This document shows, piece by piece, positions 10,991 to 19,959 of a stretch of DNA of 64,000 bases. Within the stretch, counting starts at the first letter, position 1; the number at the start of each line of letters is the position of its first letter. The position numbers and the translations under genes were made by a program. Source of the stretch: Brasenia schreberi (taxonomy: Eukaryota; Streptophyta; Magnoliopsida; Nymphaeales; Cabombaceae); the NCBI GenBank assembly GCA_036023115.1, contig JAYKKT010000037.1:2975501-3039500 (forward strand), in the 5' to 3' direction. The notes under the pieces were generated by a model, which saw only the letters and a list, made by a program, of their open reading frames with translations, had not been told where the DNA came from and did not search any database.

Positions 10991-11694
10991 CAGCCAAGGG
11001 GCTGAAAAATTCATAAAAATACAGAAAAAAATATGAAGTCTTACTTCTTATTTGGTCAAACAACAGAATTGGAAATAGAAGAGAAATATAGAATGCAGGA
11101 AAATCAGTCTTTTTCACTACATATGCATGACAAATCAAATCATAGAAGAGGCTAGAGAAATTGATTGGTATGGAATGTAGCAGTGTCACTAAGAATCATG
11201 AAAGTTAAGACCTTGGGTTGCTGAAGTAAACAGCCAAGAGTGCTGGAAAAGTGGCTACAGTCACCATGTGAAGGGGCGAAGACCGACTAGTATGAGCAGA
11301 TGTTTGTATTATGCTATTTGAGTGATAGAGAGAGGGCACCCAACCAACATACCGGCTGCAACCACCATGTAAAGGGGCGTAGGGAAAGTCGTGTGAAGTG
11401 TGTATGGTGGCGTAATACCTCCTATCACAAAAGATCAGCTTTCTCAAGAGTAGAAAAGAAGGGTCGTATGCTACCCATGTGTTCTTCACCAATGTGAGAG
11501 AAAACCGAATCACTTTATGGAGAAGAAGGAAGAGAGAGGGAGCAACCGACACCCATAGAAGGGTCTTGTGCTACCCATGTGTTCTTGAGTGTTTAAGTTG
11601 TTCTATAGAAGCCTCAAAGAGATCGCTCGTGCACGTGTGGTGAAGAAAAAACTAATTTTTTGGCAAGTTTGGAGTTCGAAGTATCTCACTCCTA

Positions 11695-11706
11695 ACTTGA
11701 GGGGGG
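11695..11706 (+). other. E1 polypurine tract
   Basis: CTTGAGGGGGG immediately precedes the 3' LTR. This is the plus-strand primer site expected in an LTR retrotransposon. The matching site in E2 (AACTTGGGGGGG) precedes 17374. Confidence 0.8.
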
Positions 11707-12027
11707 TGTTGAAGAATATGAGTTTAGAGTCAGTTTTAGTAAATTTAATGTTTTTAGGTATTATTGTAATTGTCTAAAGTCATAAGGGCATTTTGGTAAT
11801 TTTATGTACTAAGGGTATTTTGGTCATTTTATATTTTACAGCTCCTTATATAAGGGCTGATAGGTTGTATTAGGGTTAAGAGTCTGAAATTAAGAAAGAG
11901 AGAGATAGGGGGGGGGGGCTCCATTGGAGGTCCACCCCCTCCTTCAAATCTCCATTGTTTACTCTTAATCTTTTTATTAATATTGTTCATATTTGATTAT
12001 CCGCTGCATCTACCGTAAATTCCAACA
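11707..12027 (+). repeat. E1 3' LTR
   Basis: It is 321 bp, begins TGTTGAAGAATATGAG and ends TTCCAACA. It is nearly the same as 7464-7781, including the TATA box (CTTATATAAGG near 11845-11855). It has a longer G run near 11910. Confidence 0.9.
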
Positions 12028-12117
12028 ATTCTATCCTCCTATCTCTATTTTTATTCTTATCTTTTTTTATTGTTTCTCATTATCGATTATCCATTGCATT
12101 TACCACAAATTCCAATA
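12028..12117 (+). repeat. E2 5' LTR, right part
   Basis: It resumes the outer LTR after E1. The end reads CATTTACCACAAATTCCAATA, aligning with the E1 LTR end, and is followed at 12118 by the primer-binding site TAGTATCAAAGCT and a leader resembling that of E1 (GAGAGCAGTGGGTAGTGGC against AGGAGCAGTAGAAGGTGGC). Confidence 0.75.
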
Positions 12118-12212
12118 TAGTATCAAAGCTATTTGATTGATGAGAGCAGTGGGTAGTGGCTGCAGACGTGAGGCAAAGTGGAAAAAAATGTTGAGGTTTA
12201 AGGAGATGTTGT

Positions 12213-12490
12213 TGTCATGATTTCACACTCAAACACAAATAAAATCAACAAAAATTTCAAAAGATGGAATATTGGGGCAGTCGGCTAGGTATACTGCAGT
12301 TGACTGCACCCTCTCTTTCTTCTCTTTATTTCCAACAATCTAATTGTTTGCTGGTAGGGTTTCCCCTTAAATACCAGCATTACAATACTAATCATACTTA
12401 CAACAATCATTAATGAGCCTAATTTAAAGCTACCTTTAAAACTAAAGAAACAATAAACTAAGTATTGTTCTAATTGTAGCCTTCTTAATA
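12213..12490 (-). repeat. E3 3' LTR (left copy)
   Basis: It is 278 bp, reading TGTCATGATTTCACACTC to GTAGCCTTCTTAATA on the plus strand. It matches 14725-15001 throughout with scattered substitutions. Confidence 0.9.
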
Positions 12491-12683
12491 CTCTCCCTCA
12501 AGTTGGGTGAAAGATAAACGTTATACCCAACTTGTTACATAGTCTTTGCAACAGATTTCTGTTAAGAGCTTTGGTTAACATATCTGCACACTAATTATCT
12601 GTCTTCACATGTTCGAGTTCAAATTCTTTGGAGCACACACTGTCTCATATAAAGTGATAGTCAATTTTAATATGTTTAGTTCT

Positions 12684-13203
12684 CTAATGATACACAGGAT
12701 TTGATGCAATTTGAATGATTGCTTTGCTGTCACAATAGAGAGGGATGAGACCCTCTATGGATATTCCGATTTCCATTAGTAGAGAATGAATCCACTTCCC
12801 TTCACATATCCCAAATGCAATAGCCCTATACTCTGCTTCTGTTGTTGATCTAGTTACAACTAATTGTTTCTTACTTTTCCAAGATACGATATTGCCTCCA
12901 GCTAATGTCACATAACCAAAAGTCGACTTCTTCTGCAGAACCTGCCCAATCAATGTCTATATATACTTCGATTTTATTCTTACCATTAGTGCTATACAAC
13001 ACCCCATGTCCAGGAGTACCATTCCTCAGTTCACCACGACCAAAGGTTTTTTCCGTCCTTAGATCTTGAAAAATAGAACCAAAAGAGGAAAAAGTGACTG
13101 AACAATTCATGTCTTTAATCAAAGAGCTAACTAATAATAGATTAACTAAAAATTTAGGAATGTAAATGACTAAATTTAGTCTAAACCGTTTAACTTGTAT
13201 CAC
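12684..13203 (-). pseudogene. copia pol remnant: GAG-pre-integrase joined to RNase H
   Basis: The minus-strand frame from 13203 reads LVNLLLVSSLIKDMNCSVTF and GRGELRNG. This is the GAG-pre-integrase segment that precedes the copia integrase. Within the same frame it passes to VYIDIDWAGS, the start of the copia RNase H. An overlapping frame (12953-12684) continues with GYVTLAGGNIVSWKSKKQ, RSTTEAEYRAIA and LYCDSKAIIQIASNPVYH, the RNase H core. A deletion of about 2.5 kb relative to a full element must have fused the two ends. It cannot encode integrase or RT. Confidence 0.85.
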
Positions 13204-13399
13204 TCCCTATCCTTCCATTTGAATTAGGGATCCATCAACAACTTTCATATATTGTGGTAGAGAAGTATTTTTATATTCAATCAACCTTGACTTGTCTCCT
13301 ATCATGTGATCAGTAGCACCGTAATCTATAACCTAGAATTTAGGACATGAGTAATTAAAATACAAGTTACCATTGATACTATAGGATGCATGAGTGTTT

Positions 13400-14711
13400 G
13401 TTTCATTCTTAGGAGCAGATGTGGAAGGTTGCACTTACAGCCGTGACTCAATTTCAACTAATTTCCTTCTCAGTTTGATCATTTCATCCATAGAACTTGG
13501 TTTAGTCTTCCTCTCTGAAGTGGCTGCTATATGACTCCCATATCCCTTATAGTCAGTCGGTCAACCAATAATTTTCCATCACTTATCGCGTGTATGACTT
13601 CTCTTTCCATAATGTGAACACTAATTTATTTGTCTTCATAATGTTGACATCTACCAGTTCCACCTCTACCTCATTGAAAATTGGTTTGACCTCTTCCAGC
13701 GAATGATGACTTCTCAACCTGATTTTGTTCTCCCATTTTCAAATTTATTCGATTCTCTTCTCTCAGTAAAAGAGAATATATTGTACCCATCGAGGGTAGA
13801 TCCTCTTTGCTTAGGATATTTATTTTAATGAACTCATACTCTGGTGATATTCCCCATAAGAGATCAAATACTTTTCGTATCTCATTGTCTCTAGTACGTT
13901 CTTTAATGCAATGACTACATTTATTCTCGATAATGTACCTTTGTTCATTCTATAAACCATGCAATTCCTCATAGTATTCACTTATTGACCTGTCTCCTTG
14001 GTGACACTTTCTTATTTTTTCAAGAATCTCATACTCCTTCGCTCTATTGCGTTGTCTGGAGTAAACTTCTTCTACTGTTGTCCAAATTTCTATAACAGAT
14101 TCCATATACATAAATATCTTGCTAATTTTGGGATTAATGGATTGGAGAAGTGAAGAACTAACTAATGTATCATCCTTTGACCACTATTCAAATTCTACAC
14201 TATCTTCATCAGGCCGATTATGATTTCTATTGATATAAATGGATTTACCTCTAGACTTTAAGACAAACTCAATTGATCTAGCCCATTCCTTGTAGTTTCG
14301 ACCTTAAAGTCGAATATTAGTAATCTGGAACGACTCTATTTTCTGTTCATTACTATACCTGATTACTTAAGATTCTTCCTTGGGATGTCCTTCTATACTT
14401 ACTTTATGTTTTTCTTGGCAGATTTTTCACAAACATATGGTGGACAGACGCACACCTTTTTCATATTTTTGGTGGACAGGTGATTTCTACGAATAGATGG
14501 TGGGCAGGTGGATAGTTTTCCAAACTTGTTTTATTCTTTTATATATATTTTTTCTTTCTCAGAAATTTGTACGGACAGATGGTGAACATTGGACAAATTT
14601 ATTAAAATTTGTTTTCTTTCTTTCTATAGAATTTCTCAGATTGATCTTCTACCTTTCCATATCGCTACTATTTCTTGATTTGTATTGTTCACGAGCACAT
14701 ATAGCCTTAAA
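13400..14711 (-). pseudogene. E3 gag-like region, decayed
   Basis: This region lies between the primer-binding site and the pol remnant on the minus strand, where gag belongs. Many stops are present and no long frame survives. A cysteine/histidine-rich patch near 13600-13690 could be the zinc knuckle. The call rests mainly on position. Confidence 0.4.
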
Positions 14712-14724
14712 GGCTATGATATCA

Positions 14725-15001
14725 TGTCACGATTTCACACTCAAGCACAAATAAATTCAACAGGAATTTCAAAAGATTGAATATTGGGGCAGTCAGCTAG
14801 GTATACTGCAACCGATTGCACCCTCTCTTTATTCTCTTTATTTCCAGCAATCTAATTGTTTGCTGGTAGGGTTTTCTCTTAAATACTGGCATTATAATAT
14901 TATTCACAATTACAATAATGCCATTAATGAGCCTAATTTAAAGCTACCTTTAAAAACAAATAAACAATAAATTAAATACTGTAATCGTAGCCTTCTTAAT
15001 A
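14725..15001 (-). repeat. E3 5' LTR (right copy)
   Basis: It is 277 bp and pairs with 12213-12490. It is followed on the plus strand by the target duplication GTTGT at 15002-15006. Confidence 0.9.
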
Positions 15002-17373
15002 GTTGTTGCCGCTATGGAGATCGATGGAGATGGAAGATGAGGCATGGAGCAGACTTTTGCAAGTGTGCAGACTGGAATATTCAATTTGGGAATCTTCACA
15101 TGAATCTGGATTGGCTTGATAATCTTGACGAGAAGCCAGTAGGCATTGCCTTCACATAAGCTAAAGAACATCACTAACTTCTAGAAACCAATGGGGCAGA
15201 ATGGACGACCAAGCTGCCTTGAGATGAAATATCATTTTTTGGTGCAGGTTTAATTGGCCATGGTTTGTCTGTCAGGTGGACTGAGAAGGCTTGTCGCTTG
15301 ACCTTTTTTTTTATTATCAAAGCAATTTCTCCAATCAGATGTCCACAAGGAAACATGAAAAAAAAAACTCCCAGCATTGTGCCAAGAGGCCTAGGTAATG
15401 GAGATGATGTGGGCATTGCCTGATGGATGCTTTGTTGTTGTGGTCTCCCTCTTTGGGAGAGCAAATGCGAAAGGTGGAAGAAGACAAAAAAGGAAGGTGT
15501 TGGTTGCCAAAAGTGACAATGGTGGTTGACCCATTCTTTCCAAATTTTTCCAAAAAAGGTTACACAAAAATCTAAAAAGAAAGATTTTTTTTTTGAAAAA
15601 GGTAATTTCATTTTTGAATATTAAATACTGGAAAAGTAAGTTACAAATTACATTCCTAATTTTATGGGAAAGCAAACCAGAAAAGTAGTTATGGAAGACC
15701 ATTTTCCTAATTTGGTGGAAATAATAAAATAAAAAGAGAAAGATTATCTCCATGATCTTAGAGAAAAAAATTGTTAATTGTTGCCCATCATCCACATAAA
15801 AAAAGTGGTTGTTGAGAAAAGGTGGTGGTTAGTTGCCTAGTCATACCATCCATTCCAGATCTTGTGTAATGTACTGAAAAATGAAGGTGCAAAAGAGATG
15901 GCAGGAACATGAGTTATAGAAAGACTGCTGACAAACTTTAGATGGATGAGAGGTATGATGAGGTCGATCAACAGATGAACCAACAACAAAACCAACAATA
16001 TCAATGATATTTTTTATTGTAAGTACCAGTATGCATATACATATGCATATCGATTTTCGTGCCAAAGGGGGATATTGGGAACAAATGGCTAGTTCCTCTT
16101 GAAGAATTGATCATGATCCACTTGATATCATGACTGAAGCTAAAATCTTGTATAATTGCATTTGTGAGTCCATGCAACAGCTTGCAAAGGTGAACATATG
16201 AGGCAACTAAATCCGCTGTCGAAGAGCTTCCTAGATGAGAAGGAACAATTTGGAATACATTAATGTTATGTTATGGCCTTGAACTAAAACAGTTTGTTGA
16301 TACTGAAGTCAAGGACTTTGGAGGATGCATTGCTAATGTGTTTTTGAAGTGCAGTAGAAACTGAAAAGGTCATGTGTATAGTTGGTGTTGCTTTGAGTTT
16401 GAAGACTGTAGGATAAGTGTTGATTTTGGGGATAACCAACAAAGAAAAAGTCGTGATTGATGCAATGCAGATGCTGAAGATTGGAGTCACGAGGACTCCA
16501 TAAATGTTTTTATTTGCAACCAGTAACATTGGAGGAATTTGCAGCTATGAAAACTAGTGAAAAGAACAACCATGAAGTTTGTTGTAGTCATGAAGTTGAA
16601 GAAGATGAACAACCATGAAGGTTGAGTTGAAGTTATTGTAGTGCTGGAAAAGTGTTGCAACCAAGAAAGTTATTGCAAAATAAACAACTAAGAGAGCTAA
16701 AAAATTTAGAAAAAGATTAAGATAGTATTATATAGTTGTTGGTGAATGTTTTTCATTTGGTCAAATAGTAAAATGCACATAGAAGAAAAAATAGAGTGCA
16801 AAAAATCAATTTTTTTGTCATCACATATGCTTAAAAATAAAATCATAGAAGCCACAGATGTATTGCTTCTTATGAAATATGACAATGTCACTAAGAAAAA
16901 TGAAAATTAAGACCTTTAGTTGCTGAAGTGGACAACTAAGAGGGTTGAAAAAGCAATTGTAGTCACCATATGAAGGGGCGCAGAACCGACTAGTATGAGT
17001 AGATGTGTGTATTATGTTATTTGAGTAGTAGAGAGAGGATACCCAACCAACACACTGGCAACAACCACCATGTGAAGGGGCATAGAAAAGGTAATTTAAA
17101 GTGTGTATATTAGAGATAGTACCTCTTATCGTAAAAAAACAGCTTTCTTAAAGAAAAAAACATGACTTTTGAAGTGCAGTCACTTCATGGAGAAGAAGGA
17201 AGAGGGAGAGCAGCCGACACCCATAGAAGGATCGTGTGCTACTCATGTATTCTTAATTGTTTAAGTTAATTTAAAGAAACCTCACAGAGATCATTGTTGC
17301 AAGTGCAGTAAAGAAAAAACTAGTTTTTTGGCAAGTTTGGAGTTTGAAGTATCTCACACCCAACTTGGGGGGG
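15002..17373 (+). other. E2 internal region without gag or pol
   Basis: From about 15480 to 15829 it runs parallel to E1 8605-8959 (shared blocks include AAGGAAGGTGTTGG, TGACCCATTCTTTCCA and AAGAAAGATT). From 16471 to 17373 it parallels E1 10695-11706. Between these, 15830-16470 is unique to E2. That middle part has short frames such as QFVDTEVKDFGGCIANVFLK (about 16285-16345) that look protein-like, but I cannot assign them. It may be a different, more decayed captured fragment. Confidence 0.6.
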
Positions 17374-17545
17374 TGTTGAAGAATATGAATTTATCTACTG
17401 TTTTTAGTGTTAGGTTTGTAATTTTTAAGTTTGGGTATTGTTATAATTATTCATAATACTAAGGGCAGTTTGATCATTTTATGTTTAACAACCAATTATA
17501 TAAGGATTGGATGTTTTATATTAGAGTTAAGAGTCTAAGAATGCG
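17374..17545 (+). repeat. E2 3' LTR, truncated
   Basis: It begins TGTTGAAGAATATGAATTTA right after a G-rich polypurine tract and follows the E2 5' LTR to about GAGTTAAGAGTCTAAGA. Similarity then stops. The rest of the LTR and the right target duplication are missing. Confidence 0.75.
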
Positions 17546-17684
17546 AGGGGTAAGGAAGCTAGTCCTAGATAATAAGATCATAGACGGGTCTTTAAATCTT
17601 GCACACACGGAATACAAGAGATTGAGGTAATCTTTTTCTCTGTGTGTGTTATGTGAAGGGTTGCATGCACACCCTTGTTTGTAT

Positions 17685-18180
17685 CAATGTTATAAAAGTT
17701 GTATTGTATCGTATGATACAATATGCGATATGGGTGTATCGGTACATGAACTTATACGATTCATGTACCTGTGTCAAAAAATACATTTATCGCAATCATA
17801 TCACAGCGTATCATACGATACACTATGATATGGATACCATATCGTACGATATGGTGCAATATTTTAAATTTCAATTTAAAAAAAACACATTTGAGGTATA
17901 TTTCGACACTTCTAAATCAGCTTCTTTGGATGTTCTTGCATGTCTATTCTTTCTTCTTCTCTTCAAGACCAACTCCTTTCTTTCTAAAAATCTGATATAT
18001 ATTCAAGTTCAACATTCATTAATTTATCCTAAGTTTAAAAGTGAGCCTCGAGAGAGATATATGCATGTTATTTAGTTTTTTTTTATGTTGAATCTGTTGT
18101 CTCTTGATATGGTACATCTTATGATACAAGTGTATCGGTACCCCATACGATTAGGGTTTGATAAGATATTTATGACATTG
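17685..18180. mobile_element. hAT-like MITE rich in palindromic GTATCGTATGATAC motifs
   Basis: The ends form a diverged inverted repeat: CAATGTTATAAAA on the left, and CAATGTCATAAAT when the right end is read on the other strand. The flanking 8-mers GTTTGTAT (17677-17684) and GTTAGCAT (18181-18188) match at six of eight positions, as expected for an old hAT target duplication. The inside is full of short palindromes built on ATCGTATGATAC and GGTATC. The open frames across it are by-products. No transposase is encoded. Confidence 0.6.
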
Positions 18181-18654
18181 GTTAGCATGAACTAGCCATC
18201 AAGTGTTAAGTTGCACCGTACATATGTGTTTTACATAGTTTATTTGTTATGTTTATGTTCTATTAACTGCTTCCCTTTTGTTTTTATTTTGGTAAACCTA
18301 TTAACTGATGTCTGGATCACTTATATACTGTCATTACTGAAAAGTAAACAAAAGTCTATAAATTTGAAGTGTTTTCCAGATTCCATTCATAAAATTTTTA
18401 CAGTGGCATCACGGAGTACCTTAGCTTTATTACCATACCATGATAACTGTATAATATTTTCTATACCATGAAAATATAATATAATACAATATAACATAAT
18501 ATAATGTAATGTAATGAGCTTGTGCATTAAAAATGAAAATCTATTTCTATGCATAAAGAAGAGATGCCAGGCTTTCCTGATTCATATATAATTGCATTTT
18601 CTGTGTAGATTTTACTTCATTTTGTTCGTTGTTCCTTTGTCTCTGACTTATGAT

Positions 18655-19260
18655 CTGAGGATGATATTGAGGCTGAGATTTCAGATTTCAAAAAGGATCT
18701 GTTACACTTTCCATCAAAGGTCATTCACATGCTTTCGTCGAATGTCTATCCTGAAATTGATGGGCATAACAAAAGTTGAATCAGCGTCTCTTGGACGTCA
18801 TGTTGGACACTCATCCCAAAATTTAGGTGCGTTTTACAAAGTTCTTGAACAAGAATGCAAACGAGTGTCCATTATCAATGGCCTTCAAAAATATTGCGGG
18901 TTTGGCTGGTTTGAACTTTGGGCAGTTATGCTGAAGTATTTTGTCACCTTAATGAATCTAGTGTGGAAGATTTGGCACAGATGGTTGATGCTCTTGGTGG
19001 CTATTCAGGTGATTCATTACTTCTAACAAGGATGTGTATAAACATCTTGTTGTGTGCTTAATGGAGGATCTAGAAAATGGAATAGAAGTTAATGGTAGAA
19101 TCAGTTCTGATGATTTTAGAGTTTTTATTTTTGAACTTGAAACAAATTACGAAAGATGCAGCAAATATATGAGGGAGATTTTAGAGAGGGATGTTGTGGA
19201 CTTGTATATGAGATACTTTGCACGGGGTCTACCCTCTTCACCTTGTTGGGGTAGTCGCTG
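18655..19260 (+). pseudogene. MIP2: MIP2 / NBAS-like Sec39-domain gene fragment
   Basis: MIP2 is the plant relative of NBAS and works with MAG2 in ER-Golgi tethering. Pieces of its C-terminal half appear in order but in different frames: EISDFKKDLLHFPSKVIHML and SSNVYPEIDGHN (about 18670-18770), LGAFYKVLEQECKRVSIING (18822-18881), HLNESSVEDLAQMVDALGGY (about 18945-19005), then VYKHLVVCLMEDLENG and FELETNYERCSKYMREIL (19034-19200). At least two frameshifts, one early stop and a deletion after DGHN break it. The frame ends at 19261, before the domain end. A TTTTCTGTGTAG just upstream at about 18597-18608 resembles a splice acceptor, so it may be a genomic rather than RNA-derived copy. Identified from remembered family motifs. 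Confidence 0.65.
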
Positions 19261-19381
19261 AGTTTGTCAGAGCCGTTTGAGATGTTGGGCTCTGGTTATA
19301 GTTTGCAGAAGCCAACTATCCGATCTTTGATTATGCTTTTCGGTTTCTCCTTTGATTTGTATTTCCTTTACTTTTGTAATC

Positions 19382-19754
19382 TGTAGTTATTGCAAGTCTT
19401 CTATATTTTCTGTAAATAGGATGAGAGAAAAGAAAGTAGAGGAAAGAGATGTGTTCTAGGTTACTCGCATAGGGTTTTTCTCATAAGATTGTATTGCGTA
19501 TATTACTTTTCTGTATGATTCTTTTATATTTATACATGACTTTTTTCATCTTCCGAGTTTTCCTCTCTAGGTTTTCTTTTTAAGAGCCATTTCATTTTAT
19601 CTGGGAAATGCATGTGACTTTTTTCAAAACAAAACAATTTACTACCATTTATATTTTCAAAAATACAACTCATGAAATCTAGGAAGAGGGCCCTTCTTCC
19701 TACATTTCATGGTTGTTGTTAGTAATGGGCCGATAATGGCCGCACACTACTTAC
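19382..19754 (-). repeat. Probable 3' LTR of copia remnant E4
   Basis: On the minus strand a polypurine-like GGCCAAGTGGGAGA precedes TGTAAGTAGTGTGCGG, and the stretch can end at AATAACTACA (TG..CA). No second LTR was found, so the boundaries are tentative. It sits downstream of the minus-strand pol remnant, as expected. Confidence 0.4.
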
Positions 19755-19959
19755 ATCTCCCACTTGGCCACTAGAGCTAACCTTTGATATACTGTTTTTT
19801 CGTCGTATCATTTTTTCTTGTTGCAACTAAATTGTAATTTTTATTCGTTATGCGGTTTTTCCTCAAGCAATGTATTTTTCCTGTATAACCCACAATAAAA
19901 TATATATTTTTACACTTATACACTAGGCATATCTCAACCCATATGAGTTACATGTTTAG

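Larger units (their letters stand above)
7464..12027 (+). mobile_element. E1: LTR retrotransposon carrying host gene fragments
   Basis: E1 is complete in outline: 5' LTR 7464-7781, primer-binding site 7782-7793, internal region, polypurine tract up to 11706, and 3' LTR 11707-12027. The LTRs begin TGTTGAAGAATATG, end TTCCAACA, and differ at about 15-20 positions by eye, roughly 5 percent. No gag, protease, integrase or RT reading is visible in the internal 3.9 kb, so movement would need enzymes from another element. The block 8960-10694 holds a B3-domain piece and a UBR7/PHD piece that are absent from E2. Its flanks lie inside the E2 LTR. The 5-bp flanks (GTTCA and ATTCT) match at only three positions, so the target duplication is eroded or was lost by recombination. 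Confidence 0.85.
12213..15001 (-). mobile_element. E3: internally deleted Ty1/copia element with intact ends
   Basis: The left LTR (12213-12490) and right LTR (14725-15001) are close copies. The 5-bp target duplications GTTGT at 12208-12212 and 15002-15006 are identical. On the minus strand the primer-binding site TGATATCATAGCC lies at about 14724-14712 and the polypurine tract (AACTTGAGGGAGAG) just inside the left LTR. The interior keeps gag-like sequence and two fused ends of pol; most of integrase and all of the RT core are gone. E3 sits in the E2 leader region. Confidence 0.9.
7191..17545 (+). mobile_element. E2: outer non-autonomous LTR element, interrupted twice
   Basis: E2 starts with a 5' LTR (7191-7463 plus 12028-12117) split by E1. 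It continues with a primer-binding site at 12118-12130 (TAGTATCAAAGCT) and an internal region (12131-12212 and 15002-17373) split by E3. It ends with a polypurine tract and a truncated 3' LTR at 17374-17545. No gag or pol is visible in its own internal sequence. It matches E1 over roughly 15480-15829 and again over 16471-17373, so the two belong to one family. The right end is lost: LTR similarity stops near 17545. Confidence 0.75.

Noticed and set aside
10563..11552. Several minus-strand frames (61-115 codons) in the E1 3' internal region
   Set aside because: They cover the short-repeat array and low-complexity sequence, and the parallel E2 region does not preserve them.
15174..15795. Overlapping minus-strand frames of 72-145 codons in E2
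   Set aside because: They are phenylalanine- and serine-rich, arise from A-rich plus-strand sequence, and are not kept in the matching part of E1.
7191..17545. Possibility of a CRISPR-like array in the repeated segments
   Set aside because: The repeats are LTRs, tandem duplications and degenerate motifs without regular spacers, and the context is plant nuclear DNA.
17644..18075. 143-codon plus-strand frame
   Set aside because: It falls across the palindrome-rich MITE; the composition follows the GTATCGTATGATAC repeats and no domain is present.
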